64,000 bases of DNA from Chlorops oryzae (GCA_020466095.1 CM035807.1:117107624-117171623), one strand, 5' to 3'. Shown: positions 48,095 to 61,231, counted from the first letter of the stretch. Made by a program: numbers and translations. The notes: generated by a model from the letters alone, not told the origin.

Positions 48095-48768
48095 TACACT
48101 GAGCGAACTTTACCATGATTTTTTTTAAAAGGGCGCATTGTTATTCACAGTCCTTTTGATTTTCGAGCAGAATCGAAAAATTTCATTGGTTAAAGAATTA
48201 ATTACATTGTTTTGAGTTCAAATACATTTCATTTGGTTTATATTAATTAAGGATAATTTATGTTTTAATTAATTACTTTCTTTTCGTTCGTGTATAATTC
48301 TCATTTGGTTTATAAAATTAATTACATTTCTTTTCGTTCGTATAATTCTCATTTGGTTTATAAATGGATTAATTTACATTTGCTTTTTAGCATTCGAAAG
48401 CTACAACGAGTGAATCGATGAGTCTCATTTGTTTTATAAAATAGGGGGGCTCTATGGCCATTTGCTTTGAACGTTAATTAAATTTGTTTTGAAAATCGTT
48501 TTATGGGTATTTTAGAAGTTTTTTTTTATTTTAAAAATTATCTTGTCATTTCAATTATGTCCGTGGTTAGTTCAACAATTTAAATTTAAATCCATTTTTG
48601 AAAATTATCATGTCAATTCAACCTGAAATGTGGATGATTCAAGAGGAGAATCTTTATTTTTTTCAACAAGAAAAATTGTTAAAATTAAAAATATTCCTTT
48701 TTGAAGCCGTTTTGTATGTTTTTACTTTTGATTTAACCAGTTTTCTGGTTGATTTTTTTCTCTGTGTA
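48095..48768 (-). mobile_element. TACACAGAGAAA-ended element, copy 2
   Basis: Reverse copy of 16927-17863, TACACTGAGCGAACTTTACC to TTTTTTTCTCTGTGTA, with the 49-bp repeat contracted to ~3-4 degenerate units (48220-48440). It begins 5 bp after the MITE at 47934-48089. Confidence 0.85.
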
Positions 48769-49968
48769 GGAGAGCTTAAATCATGTTTATTAATTTTATA
48801 TGAAAATTTTTCAAAAGTTCGAATTTCATTGAGCGGAACTGGTATGAGTATGAGCCGAGCTGAAGAGGACGACCCAAAAAATAACTAATTGAACAATTTA
48901 ATGCATAATTTAAAATGTTTAATAATGCCAAGGAAATAATAATGTCATATGATTAAGGCCGCCCATTTCTGGTGAATTAATTGGTGTCCATTCAAAGCCT
49001 TTCAACGACAAAGTCCTGCCCGACTTAAACTTATTGTTTCTTCTTCTATTTTTTTAAGAATAAATATACTGACATGTCATATAAACTAATTCTTATCAAG
49101 AAAAAACACAAATCCATAACACACTGGAGGGGGGTATGTGTGTGGAGAAACGAATTCGGCGAAGAGACAAGAAGAAATGTGATTTAATTTATTATTGCAA
49201 CAGTAGTTTTTATCCGTAAAAAGGAGTCAACTGGAGCGATTTACGAAATCGACATTTACTCACCATTGGCATCCCCAATGACTCCAACGGCATCGACGAC
49301 GGCATGAAATGAGAACCATTTATTCTATTGGTCATTACGGAAATTATGCTCTGCCACCACGAGCGGAAGAAGAAAAATAATAAAATTCAAGCTATCAATA
49401 AATGACATTGAGAGATACATTGCAATCGGATGTAGGAAATCGCCAAATCGCCTTGGGACGTACCAACCAAAAAAAAATAAATAAAAAAATAAATAAAAGA
49501 AACTCTAAAAAAAGGAAGCAACGGGACAAGCTGGACGATAGCTCTACCAAAGGATCGGAACGAAGTGAATCAGTCCGTCGTGAGCGGTTGGGTCAATGAT
49601 GTGCATGAAACCATAAAAAACAGAGTAAAGCCCATCAATAAAAATAAAAGGAAAAAATCAAATAAAAAACAGGACCAAGAAAAAAAAAAGGAAAAAAATT
49701 CTCAGGAGGCAGGCAGGGGAAGAATTTGTAGTGATAGACAATAGATTGCATATCCTCTCAATGGAATTAAGCATTATATGCGTGATAAAATCGTATGCAA
49801 TATGGGAGCGTAATTTCAGTTCTCTCAAATCTACTTATCATTGAGCGGTGGGAGGATTCCTTTAAAGGAGTACTTTTGGTGTTAGCGAGTCAATTGCCTT
49901 GTTTACTTTAAAGGCTTTTGTTGATTGAGTTATGGATAGAATTCTTATAGAAATACTAACTTAAGTAA
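48769..49968. other. Intergenic, no gene seen
   Basis: Single-copy, A-rich around 49,460-49,700. A 65-codon lysine-rich frame there is low complexity and not supported. Confidence 0.5.
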
Positions 49969-50425
49969 TAGGGCATTTACATATAAGTTTTAGCGCTACT
50001 CGTTTAAGCTAAAACGACTAAGTCAAAACGGGGTGTTTACATATGCGCATGTCGTTTTGTCATTTTGTGGTTCTCTTTTGTTTGCTCAACACTTGAAATA
50101 TGAGTGAATATTCTATTTTAGAATAGAAGCAATTATTGAAATTGCGTTCGTTTTCTACATTGGTTGTGGAAACAACCTCACAATTTTTAAATTAGAAATT
50201 TCAATTACCATATGTTTTGCATTTTTATAGTGATGACACTAAAATTTCGATATTTTTATCAGTTATAAGCAGGATTTATCTTGTTTAGCTACTTGTTTTA
50301 AATTAAAACAGGAAAGTTTCTCGTTTTAGTTTTGTACGATAAAACGGGAAAAATCTACGTTTTTTTAGTGTTAAAACGGGCAAAGTTGCTAAAACGCGAA
50401 TAAAACGGCATATGTAAACGGCCTA
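49969..50425 (+). mobile_element. TAA-type MITE (PIF/Harbinger-like), copy 1
   Basis: 457 bp, TAGGGCATTTACATAT ... ATATGTAAACGGCCTA, flanked by TAA on each side (49966-49968, 50426-50428). The interior repeats TTTTAG(T/C)/CTAAAACG words. A 3-bp TAA duplication is the PIF/Harbinger habit (TWA). Confidence 0.9.
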
Positions 50426-52140
50426 TAAGGCAAGAAAACATAAATAATTGAAATATTGAAGCATACTTAGCGGCTGATTATCGGTAAAGCTGAAAGGTTT
50501 TTGGAAATTCCGGACCAAATTTTCGAAGCCGAAAAAAGACTTTGTCAATTTAAGAGGTAGGCTCAAACGATATTGACGGGAAGGGAATTGACTGTTGGGA
50601 TCTGAATAGTCTTAGTCCTAATGCCTGAGTCTGACCTCTGAAGGAATGAAGGAATGAAGGAATGATAACTGCCTCCAGGCAAGCGATGTGTCAATTATTT
50701 ATGACAACTTCCATGGGCGGTGTGGTGGGATGAGTGAATAAAAATGGGGAAAGAACAAAATTAAAGGAACCCAAAATCAAAGAAGCCTAATCATGAATGC
50801 AGGCGACATAAATAAACTTGAAATGTAACTACCTGAACACGAGGGTCGATAATGCGAGGGTCGTCCAGATATCGATTGAATTAGAGAAAGAAACAAATAA
50901 AATTGCCAGCATGTAAGCGAATGTGACACGTTTTTTTTTTTGCTTCATTCTTTTTCTTTTGTTTCCTTCTTTTTTTTTCTCTGTGAGTGGGATGTGCATT
51001 GAATGAATGAAAAGAGACTGTCTCCCACCAAGTGCGCCAATTCGTTTTTTATATCCATCCGGATGGGTATGGGTTCACTTTGGCTAGACCGTTCTTGAAT
51101 TAAGTCCATCGACGACCGTCCAACCCACTTTATTTGACGCATTCTCCGCTGCCGCTTTTACTGCCGACCGACCACTTTCGCAGCAATTCAACGAGAAAAG
51201 CAACAAAGCCAATAACAACAACAATAGTCAATAGTCAATAGTAAAAAAGAACTTCACGATCCTCCCCCACCCCTACCGCAGCAACCGGTTCTGGTATACA
51301 AGTAATCACAGTGTGAAGATAATAAAGACGCTACACGTCCTTTGGGTCTGATTGTGTCCACATTGTCGCACATCATCAACGATTGGTGTCTTCTCTCGGA
51401 CTCATGAGCATACTTATTTAGTGCACTTTCAATAGCAGCGCTGTTGCGTGCCATCACCACAACGGAGTGACCAAATTGTCTAAGTTACGCGACGCCGACG
51501 TTGAATCATTGTCAACGATTGTCATTGTCAATGTATCAACTTGAATGTAGGACGACGACGACGACGACGACTTGACCGAACAGGAAATGCATTGGTGGCA
51601 TTAAACAGCATAATGAGACTTTAAAAATCGTGCTTCGCTTTGAATATACCAATACTTGACAGGATCAGGTTTCAATTGGATGCTTGAAAGGTTGTTCTTT
51701 GGGAATTTTGTATTGTTAAAATAAAATCCTTAAAAAGAGTCCTCGATACTTTCACTTTAGAATGATTATAAATAGAAAATTAATTGTTTTGTTATTTTTA
51801 TTAATTAATTAGTGAATTCATTTATTTATTTCTCTATTCATTCAATTATTTATTAATGAATTAATTAATTTGTTTATTCATTTATTTATTTATTTTATTT
51901 ATTTATTAATTTTGTAATTGATTATTAATTTATAAATTAATATTATTTTTCTATTATTTATTTATTTATTTCGTTATGTATTTAATTAGGTTGGATTTAT
52001 TTATCTATTTCAGTCAATGAAGATATCTTTTGGCAGACTTAGGAAATTATTCTAGGTAAAGTAGAGAAAACAAGTGAGGATATTTTTGAGGTTATTGCTA
52101 GTCACTCAGCTTTCAATTGGTACTAATTTAATGTAATATC
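50426..52140. other. Intergenic, no gene seen
   Basis: GC-richer single-copy block at 51,000-51,600 including (GAC)n at 51,550-51,571; then (ATTT/ATTA)n-rich sequence at 51,780-52,000. No exon recognised. Confidence 0.5.
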
Positions 52141-53048
52141 GCGTTTCCATATGGTGTTTAACTCGCGTTTATGCGTTTAGGGCCCTAAACGAGGTGTTCA
52201 ACTCGTGTTTTGCCATACAAAAGTTAAACGCGAAAACGAAGTGTTTATCTCTTAAACACCTCACAAACACTTTCATCGATAGGAAAAAAATCGATTTATC
52301 GTATCGGAATTTCATGCATATCTAACTGTCAAAAGAAAATCAAAACAAAAATCGATGGCAATGTTGCCAAAAGCAAAAATAAAAATTCCCTACAAACTAC
52401 AAAAAATTCCCTAAATTTTTTTAAACATGGCAAAATTCGACAAAAAATGTATAATATGCGCAAGGCATAATCTTGTATTGTATGATTCTTGGTAGAGTAT
52501 TGATGCTCAACGATAGTTTTTACCAAAAATAATAAAATTAAGATTATGGGCAATGTCATAGAAATCTATTTCAAAACCGTGTAAAAATTAAAATCCTCCT
52601 AAATTCTTTCAGATATAGTTTTTTCTGGGTTTTACACTTCCAACTCCACGAGACGAGACATTTATTTTGTCGTTTTAATTGATCGACAAGAAACTATATT
52701 CAAAATATATCTAAATATAATATACCAAAAATTCCCTACATTTTGCCCATTTCTATAAATCTGTCCCTTTTTCCCTTCAAGTGATTTTCCTACAAATGGC
52801 AACAATGCTTGCAATTGTAAATAAACAAACAGCTGTCAAACTTAAACACCTCGCATACGTGGAAACGCTCTAAGTGTTTAGCTAAACATCTCAGAGTTAT
52901 ATGCTTTCCAGACGTATAACGAAATCTCGGGATTTCAGAACAAAATTGAAATCACCTGGATTTCAAATGTCAAATTTGTTCGAAAATTTTCTGAAATCTC
53001 GAGATTTCGTTGTACGTCTGGAAAGCATGTAAAACACTATATGGAAAC
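52141..53048. mobile_element. GCGTTTCCATATGGTGTTTA inverted-repeat element with nested insertion
   Basis: The left end GCGTTTCCATATGGTGTTTA is matched by two right-hand complements: AAACACTATATGGAAAC at 53048 and CATACGTGGAAACGC at 52871. The region between these holds the palindromic element at 52909-53033. The exact order of insertion is unclear. Confidence 0.7.
52909..53033. mobile_element. Palindromic MITE, ATGCTTTCCAGACGTA termini
   Basis: ATGCTTTCCAGACGTATAAC with GAAATCTCGGGATTTCAG is inverted as CTGAAATCTCGAGATTTCGT with TGTACGTCTGGAAAGCAT. ~125 bp; each arm contains its own smaller palindrome GAAATCTCGAGATTTC. Confidence 0.88.
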
Positions 53049-53175
53049 TCACTATAACACTTTATAAAGCGAAGCCTGCAAGTCCATAACTAATTGATCA
53101 TCATAATTATTGTCTATTTATTTAACAACTCAATTCGGTTCTTGGTTAGCTGAGGATTATAATTCTCAATTTTTT

Positions 53176-53362
53176 AACCCAACGCAAATGGTTCTGAACC
53201 ATGAAAATTATATGTAATCAGTGTTGCACCATTTTCATTTCTGGATAACCTGGCAAGGCAAAAAGGGAATTAGGGAGTTTTTTTGCCTGGCAGGTTATCC
53301 AGGAAAAAACAGTGCAACACTGATTAGAAATTCTTTTCACGGTTCTGAACCATTTGCTTTGG
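53176..53362. mobile_element. Nested pair of palindromic MITEs
   Basis: Outer inverted repeat: CAAATGGTTCTGAACCATGA / TCACGGTTCTGAACCATTTG. Inner element 53215-53326 (112 bp): TAATCAGTGTTGCAC ... GTGCAACACTGATTA with TGGATAACCTGGCA / TGGCAGGTTATCCA. Confidence 0.82.
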
Positions 53363-53587
53363 ATTGAAAAATTTCGTGCATACCCAAAGGGTGATTTTGC
53401 GTTTTTTCTTCCGATTTTTGGTAAAAATTGTTCAACTTTGCAGCGGCAAAACGGTATCAAGTATTGCTCGGATGCAGTTCGTGCACATGAAGAAGTTGTT
53501 TAGTTATAATCTTTCTATATTTGTATCAAAAAATTTTGATAAAATAGTTATTGCCTTGGGAGCTATAGGCCATACAAAGTAAAATAT

Positions 53588-53886
53588 GATAAAAAACACG
53601 TCAAAATTTAGGAATTCTTGCAATTTTCTCCTACGAGATATAGTTTTTTCGGGTCGGTTTGCACTAAAACTATTTAAAATGAGTTCAGAGCTATAAATCG
53701 TGATAGATAGGAAATTTAAATATTGAACGGATTGCAAGATATAGCCATAAGTAAGTGAGTAATTTAATTCTCGGCCCCACTTTTTGAAGTCTATTTAAAA
53801 ACAAAAGTAGAGGTGACTTGAGAAAACTGAGTATGAGGCGTTGTTATACTCACCGAGCACTTTCAAAAACAGTCGTCAAATTTTTG
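53588..53886 (-). repeat. ~300-bp dispersed repeat, inverted partner of 45512-45812
   Basis: Reverse copy; a few single-base differences (for example CTTGCAATCC versus CTCGCAATCC). Confidence 0.85.
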
Positions 53887-54562
53887 TTTACAAAATCGTG
53901 TGGCACTGTGTAAGAACTTTACTTCCTATTAAACCACTTCGATAAATTTTTGCCGCCTTTCCGAATCTTTCGAGGAATATCGGAATCGGATTGTTTTTAA
54001 ATTTAAAAAAAAAAAATATTAATGTCAAAGGGAATTCAAATATCGCTTTCTATAAACAAATTTCAGGCGCTAAGAAAAACTTCCTTAAATTATTTCCACA
54101 CAACGAAAATTCCTTCCAGTTCAAACTTTAAGAACGAATTTGCAATTCAAATTTTCTTAAACTTTCATTTCCATATGTTTTAAATTTAGCCATAGATCGA
54201 AATCTTCAGAATGCTAACACTTCCACGACAAAGTTATGCCTTCTTCACACATAAAAGGACATTGATTTAGCTACTTTCCATATTTTGAACGGAACTATAT
54301 GCAGCCCTTTCCATTCCCCCCAGCACGTTATGAAAAAAGAAAGGACTTTCCGATTCCCACAAGCAAAGCAAAGCAAAGAAGTTTTTTATAGTATGACGTC
54401 GCGTCGTGACGGCATGACTACACGATTTTATTGTTACATCCTTGAAGGATTTTTCAATTTGCCGCATTATTTTTCATACTCGTGTTCCCCCTCGCATCCG
54501 CATCGGCAATCGCAATCCGAAATGCCGAAGCGTTTAGGAATTCATAAATTGCCGCAACGCAA

Positions 54563-54952
54563 TGTATCGAGTCTGTTTATTTCGTTATTAAGCCACAAGA
54601 AAGGGAAACGATGAACTCAATGTCACGATATGACGTATGAGGCACATACCAAAAGGGGTTAAAATTCACTCTTTCAAATGCCTCAAATGCTTCAAATGCC
54701 TCAAATGCTTCAAAGGACCGAAGGAACGATAAACGAGTCTGCCAACGAAAGATTTCTGGGAATAGATAGAAGATGGATTTAAAAATTATTTTTCCGGAAT
54801 AGAATATGATTTCCTTCTTCTCCTTTGGACAATGAAAAGTGAAAGGACGCATATAAAATGATAAAGAGATAAGCATCAAAGACACTTGTAATGCGTATCG
54901 AAAGAGCTTTAAAAGTTATTAACTTACGCTTAAGGACTTTCAAAAGAAGCTT
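54563..54952. repeat. Inverted segmental duplication, arm 1 (contains empty MITE site)
   Basis: ~390 bp matching 57897-58790 in reverse. It contains TCAAATGCC/TCAAATGCT 9-bp units, four copies, at about 54674-54713. At 54924-54926 it reads ...AACTTACGCT..., the unoccupied target of the MITE inserted in arm 2. Confidence 0.93.
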
Positions 54953-55997
54953 TTCGAATTTTCTTTTCCGGAGGTTGCAATTTTTTATTTTCTGGAAAAA
55001 TTCGATTAAAAATTTCAATGGAAAGTGATGAAAATAAATAATTCCTTAGTCCGTATGGACTTTGAAGTCGAAGGAAAATTATAAATAAAAAAAATATATT
55101 TTGTATCAAAGGACATTGAATAATCCTAAATGAGTTTCTTTTTAAGAGACATCGAATCATTAAAAACTACAAAAGATTTCAAAGAAAATTGATTTTCAGA
55201 ATTTTTCCCCATTATGTAAACTAAAATGGGCCCATCTAAAAAAAAAAGGCTAAAAAGGACTACAGCAAGACTTCACACGTAAATTTTGATAGAGCCATCA
55301 TGTTCATATGTCTGTGTGGGTATGCCTTTTCTTTGGCACGTGCCACGAATTGAACTTTGATATGAAAGTGTGAAAAACACTGGAAAAGAAATGAAAAAAA
55401 AAAATTAAATTAAATAAAATAAAAACGAACCCTTAAAATTTCAAGCCTGATTGTAACTTTGCACTCCGTGATGCGGAAAATATTCTCAAAATTTTTATCC
55501 GTGCGGAAATTTTGACAATTTCGAGGAATTTACGACAAACAGCCTCACAGATCGTCGTACCATATTAAGCCATGGCTTAAGAACATTCATACATGCACAA
55601 GTACATATGTTCATATGTACATATACATATATGAATATATGTATAAGTAGGTAAACATAAATATGTATGTGACACGGCTTAGAGACGATTATGCAACTAA
55701 TTAGCTGCGGCAAGGAGTCCTCAAAAAATAAAATGAATTCTTTCGTTATGTAAACCAAAACCGAATGCAAACAAAATTTGTGTAGATATGAACACAAGCA
55801 AATCGAAAAGTGTGCAGACATTTCCTATGGTCCCGATATAGGTATGTATGTATGTGCAATGAAGACCCATGTGAAATGCATTTTCCGCTGACAATCGCAT
55901 TTCATTCATTCTATATACAAAATATATATTTTTTTTTAAGTATTTAAAAACTTTATTGCTAAATCAGTAGTTTTTTCTTTTGATTTATTCGATTTAT
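54953..55997. other. Intergenic, no gene seen
   Basis: AT-rich with ATACATATG-type repeats at 55,590-55,665. No exon recognised. Confidence 0.5.
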
Positions 55998-55998
55998 T

Positions 55999-57349
55999 AT
56001 AGCCGAGACACTCTGTGTCGAGGGTAAATTGCGTTTGTGCGGTTGTGTTGTAACACCCAGAACCAGTCGAGATAGACCATACCAAATATTTTATATAGAA
56101 ATGATCAGCGTCACCAGGAGATTCGATTTAGACATGGCCCTCCATCTGTCCGTCCGTCTGTTTGTCCGTCTGTTTGTATACAGTTATCTTATCGAAGGAG
56201 TTGGGCTATCTTGACGAAATGTGGTATACGTGCTCACGGGGACATGAGTAAAAACCCGATCGACCCGATCGGACCATTTTTTGGGGTACCTCCAGTACTA
56301 GGGTCTGTTACGAAAATCACAAAAACTGCTCTAAAACCGGAGATTTTTAAGATATTTTAATGAAATTTGATATTTGAACATGTTTAAAGCCAAGTAAATT
56401 CCAAAAATTTGAAAAGTGGGCGTGGCAGAATGGAGTTTTTCGACAATTGTCTCCTACTCCCGAAACGCCTATGGGACTTGAAAATTGGCACTTATACTTC
56501 CTTTGAATCCATAAGCATCCTCCCCAAAAATTTTCTTAATCGGTCCATTGTTAATAGGGCATTTACATATACGTTTTAGCGGTACTCGTTTAAGCTAAAA
56601 CGACTAAGTCAAAACGGGGTGTTTACATATGCACATGTCGTTTTGCCATTTTGTAGTTATCTTTTGTTTGCTTAACACGTGAAATATGAGTGAATATTGT
56701 TATTTAGAAAAGAAGCAATTATTGAAATTGTGTTCGTTTTCTACATTGATTGTGGAATTAACCTCACGTTTTTTAAATTAAAAATTTCAATTACCATATG
56801 TTTTGCATTTTTATTGTGATGACACTAAAATTTCGATATTTTTATCAGTTATAAGCAGGATTTATCTTATTTAGCTACTTGTTTTAAATTAAAACAGGAA
56901 AGTTTCTCGTTTTACTTTTTTATGATAAAACGGGAAAAATCTAAGTTGTTTTAGTGCTAAAACGGGCAAAGTTACTAAAACGCGAATAAAACGGCATATG
57001 TAAACGGCCTATAAGGGTATCTCCAGGACCATGGCCTGTCACAAAAATCCCAAAACTGCCCCAAAATCGGACTTTTTTCAAATATTTCAATGAAACTTAG
57101 AATTCGAGCGTATACTTAAGCCTCCGATTATAGCTTTTAAAAAATTGTAAAAAATTGGGCGTGGCAACGAGGCGGTTTTCATAAGGGAATTTAACAAATG
57201 TCGGTATATGGGGCCTAAATAACCCCTTGAATATTTTTTCTTAATGGTCCTGTATTTTGGGCGCGTTTTGCAAAACTATTTAAACATGTGTGTCCGTGTC
57301 GTCGGGTATTTAATTGTCAGGCTCGTCTGACTATAACACCCTTACTTGA
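55999..57349 (+). mobile_element. DINE-1/Helitron-like repeat, copy B
   Basis: Begins GCCGAGACACTCTGTGTCGA and ends with a small hairpin GTCAGGCTCGTCTGAC followed by TATAACACCCTTACTTG; a hairpin near the 3' end is a Helitron trait. Interrupted at 56555-57011 by a TAA-type MITE. Supplies the empty site for the TTAA MITE of copy A. Confidence 0.87.
56555..57011 (+). mobile_element. TAA-type MITE, copy 2 (inside Helitron copy B)
   Basis: 457 bp flanked by TAA (56552-56554, 57012-57014); nearly identical to copy 1, same orientation. Confidence 0.92.
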
Positions 57350-57896
57350 TTTATTTTGTTTCGCATTTAGTATGTCAATGTTTTTTTTATTCAGTTTCGG
57401 GAATAACGGTAATTAGACGCGGCTCCGTTGGGGTTTTAAAAAGAATATAATATGTCAAAACAACTAAATAGATAGGATGACATTCAGAGACGTGGATCGT
57501 CTCTTTCGCCATGGGATGATCAGTCTAATTAGAAAAGAATAAGGAGAGCGGTTTTGTTCGTGGGCAAAGACATCCTCAATTTATACCAGTGGTCGGAAAA
57601 GCATAGAACAATTGTTAAAAAATGGCGGCTCACATATCCTTAAGCTCTTTCATTCAATCGTTGATGAGACAATGACGCGACAGCATTGTGATCGCAATAC
57701 ACAAGAAAAAAAATATAATAAAAATACATACTTATAAATATAAATATGTGAAGTACGGAGAACGAATTGAAATTTCCGCATATTGGAGATGCGTAGGTAC
57801 ATAAGTCTCACGCTAATTAATTGACATTTCAAAAGGATCCACAAACTCTATGGATCTATGAGGTAAGCCAAACGAGGATTTGAAAATTCTAGAAGT

Positions 57897-58790
57897 CTCT
57901 TTTGAAAGTCCTTAAGCGTAATAGGCCGTTTACATATGCCGTTTTATTCGCGTTTTAGTAACTTTGCCCGTTTTAGCTCTAAAACAACTTAGATTTTTCC
58001 CGTTTTATCGTACAAAACTAAAACGAGAAACTTTCCTGTTTTAATTTAAAACAAGTAGCTGAACAAGATAAATCCTGCTTATAACTGATAAAAATATCGA
58101 ATTTTTAGTGTCATCACTATAAAAATGCAAAACATATGGTCATTGAAATTTCTAATTTAAAAATTTTGAGGTTGTTTCCACAACCAATGTAGAAAACGAA
58201 CGCAATTTCAATAATTGCTTCTATTCTAAATTACAATATTCACTCATATTTCACGTGTTAAGCAAACAAAAGATAACCATAAAATGACAAAACGACATGC
58301 GCATATGTAAACACCCCGTTTTGATTTAGTCGTTTTAGCTTAAAACGAGGAGCGCTAAAACGTATATGTAAATGCCCTATAAGTTAATAACTTTTAAAGC
58401 TCTTTCGATACGCATTACAAGTGTCTTAGATGCTTATCTCTTTATCATTTTATATGCGTCCTTTCACTTTTCATTGTCCAAAGGAGAAGAAGGCAAAGAA
58501 GGAAATCATATTCTATTCCGGAAAAATAATATTTTAAATCCATCTTCTATCTATTCCCAAAAATCTTTCGTTGGCAAACTCGTTTATCGTTCCTTCCGTC
58601 CTTTGAGGCATTTGAAGCATTTGAGGCATTTGAAGCATTTGAGGCATTTGAAGCATTTGAGGCATTTGAAGCATTTGAAAGAGTGAAGTTTAACCCCTTT
58701 TGGTATGTGCCTCATACGTCATATCGTGGCATTGAGTTCATCGTTTCCCTTTCTTGTGGCTTAATAACGAAATAAACAGACTCAATACTC
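57897..58790. repeat. Inverted segmental duplication, arm 2 (contains a MITE)
   Basis: Reverse partner of 54563-54952, enlarged by the MITE at 57922-58379 and by a 9-bp repeat (GGCATTTGA/AGCATTTGA) with eight copies at about 58606-58678 instead of four. Confidence 0.93.
57922..58379 (-). mobile_element. TAA-type MITE, copy 3
   Basis: 458 bp flanked by TAA (57919-57921, 58380-58382). The duplicated arm at 54924 lacks it and has one TAA (on the minus strand), proving the duplication size. Confidence 0.95.
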
Positions 58791-59785
58791 GATTTATGCT
58801 AAATTCTGTGATCAGAACTCGAAATATTTTCTTGGAGCAAACAAACAGACAGACTTTCAATTTTTCAAAAGCGGCAAATCTTTCATAATCGAAGTTCCTT
58901 TCCCTAACCCCTTGAGTTTTATTGAATACGATGCGAGGCGTATGTACACTCGTACATACATACCGACAAAAATGCGAATGGAAATATGAGCTTGTGTGCA
59001 CGTTAATCGACACCGATCGCCGATTGGATTTCCATAACTTTCCACAGAGGCTAATGACCGGCAATCAGCAATCTGAGCCGGCAAGTGCATCGAATTTTGC
59101 AATTGACCGCAAAAATAAAAAAATACGAAAAAAATAAAAAAAATAAATGTATAAAAATCGCATTTTCTGGGTGTGCTTTTGTGCTTTCTTTTGCTTTCTT
59201 TTTCTGCTGTTTGAATAACAAGAAGCCAACTATAGAAGCGCGTGGCGGAAGCTTTTTAGCAAATAAGCAAGAATTTTCCAAAACAAAAAAAAAACAACAT
59301 CGATGGAGAAAATAAATAAAAACGACTAGATTATTAATTGAAGGACACTATTTTTTTCATAAAAATTATTCATCATTTTGTATATCTATCCATAAATGCA
59401 TGGCTTTATGGATTTTCCTTGATTGAGTCACTTAAAACGAAGGCAATTAAAATGGAAATTGAATTTCATATTCCCCCAAATATTGGCTCAACGCAAATAT
59501 TCAAGCATTTTTTCATCGTGCACGCACACGCACCCACATACACACATGCGAATGTCCTCGGAGCACTTACAACAATAACAATAACAAACTCATCCGAAGT
59601 ATGAATTTATTAATTACGGAAATTCGCCATTTCCAACAAGATGTCCAACAAATTTTTGTAAGTAACTTCCAGGCCCAATCTGTGAACGGTTTGTGAGTCC
59701 AAAAATCAAAAGCGGAAAATCGAAAGTCAGCCGAGAGCGAAGCAGCAGACAATCTGGCTGCGTGCGTATGTGCGTCGTGTGTGTG

Positions 59786-59817
<32 letters not shown>

Positions 59818-59958
59818 CGACACTAGCTCAATTTTCCCATTTACGGCCGTTAAACGCATATCAATTCATTTTCGTGCGGATAATTTATGCGAATCGGATC
59901 GAATCGGATCGAATGGAATACGAATACGAATGCCAATGCGAGTGGATGCGAGTCGTCG
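58791..59958. other. Intergenic, no gene seen
   Basis: A (GT)n tract lies at about 59,776-59,816. No exon recognised. Confidence 0.5.
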
Positions 59959-61231
59959 CACAGTGGGATTTCGGCGGCAAAAATAGGATTTTTTTGACCA
60001 TCCTAATTTTATGATTTGTCGATTTAATCTAACAGAGAAACCTCTAGATAAGAATAATTCGAAACTGTTTTTTCAAAAAACATAATTTTTTTATATAAAA
60101 ATAGAAAATGTTTTTCCTTCGAAAAATAAAAAAAAAAAAAATTTCAAATTGGTTCCCATTTTTTTCGGATTAAATCTACCACTGTTGCTATAAAGGTGAT
60201 TTTTTATTAAAATTTAGAGTTTGATATTTAAAAGGAATTAAAAATTGTGGCATTTTATTGAATATCGAAGAGGAGGTGGGCTATCAAAAATTCTACCTCG
60301 AAAATGACGCGCTTTCCTTTTTTCAATGGACAAAAAGTTTCTATGCTTTGTCGTGCTTTGTCTTCTAGTTGATAAAAAATAAAAGTCTGGAGTCTGTTCT
60401 AACGATCTATGAAAAAAAAATTTTACCGCCCACTTACGATTGTCTCGATAAAGTCCATTTTTATGTTAAAAATCACCGTGCAAATGTCTGGATATTAAGA
60501 AAAAAATTCATTGCATATGTTAAGGATAATCATTATTCATTAACGCTTTATTATAATTAGGGCTCGGATTTTGTTGACTTTTAAAAATTTAAAGCATACT
60601 TTAAGGAGTAAAAATGTTCAACTCGCATAAAGTTAAGAATCAAATCGATTTTTAACTTGAATATGAAATTTTTGAAGTAAAAAAAGCGGTTTGAATTTCA
60701 ACTTCGCTTAACTTTTTCGTAAAATGTTAGAACAAAATTTGCGCCTTTAAGTATACTTTAAATTTATAAAAGTCAACAAAATCTGAGCCCTAATTATAAT
60801 TTCTGATGGCAATGTTTATAAGAAATTAAGAACTAACTAAGAAATTACAAAAACAAAACATTATATTAAAATTTTTGTTTACGAATGTGAGAACATACGA
60901 AACTATTATGCCATTTATACTGAACAGGCAGTTATCCAGGGGAAGTACCCCTAGGGACTGTCAGATTTGAACCATTTTTTGTATTTATTCGTTTTTAAGT
61001 ATAAACAACATTCTGACAAAGTTTCATTAAAATCGGTTGAGTTTTAGATGTAGCTGCCATACAAAATTGCACGTGGGGGTCTTTGGGGGGTACTCGAAGG
61101 GGTGAACCGATTTCGATAAATTTTTATTTATATCTTAATGACCTCAATTTACATCCGCATACCAATTTTCATTGTGATAGGACTATTATTTCTATTTTTT
61201 GCCGCACGATGTATGGAGCAATCCCACTGTG
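59959..61231. mobile_element. Transib-like non-autonomous element
   Basis: Starts CACAGTGGGATT and ends AATCCCACTGTG (12-bp perfect inverted repeat), then a second matching block GCGGCAAAAATAG / CTATTTTTTGCCGC. The flanks are CGTCG at 59954-59958 and CGTCG at 61232-61236. A GC-rich 5-bp duplication and a CACWRTG-type heptamer are Transib traits. 1273 bp; no transposase frame. A smaller MITE (60559-60793) is nested inside. Confidence 0.82.
60559..60793. mobile_element. MITE with AGGGCTCGGATTTTGTTGAC ends, nested
   Basis: Inverted ends TTAGGGCTCGGATTTTGTTG and CAACAAAATCTGAGCCCTAA, with the dyad continuing into the ATTATAAT flanks, which may be a palindromic target duplication. 235 bp. Confidence 0.85.
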
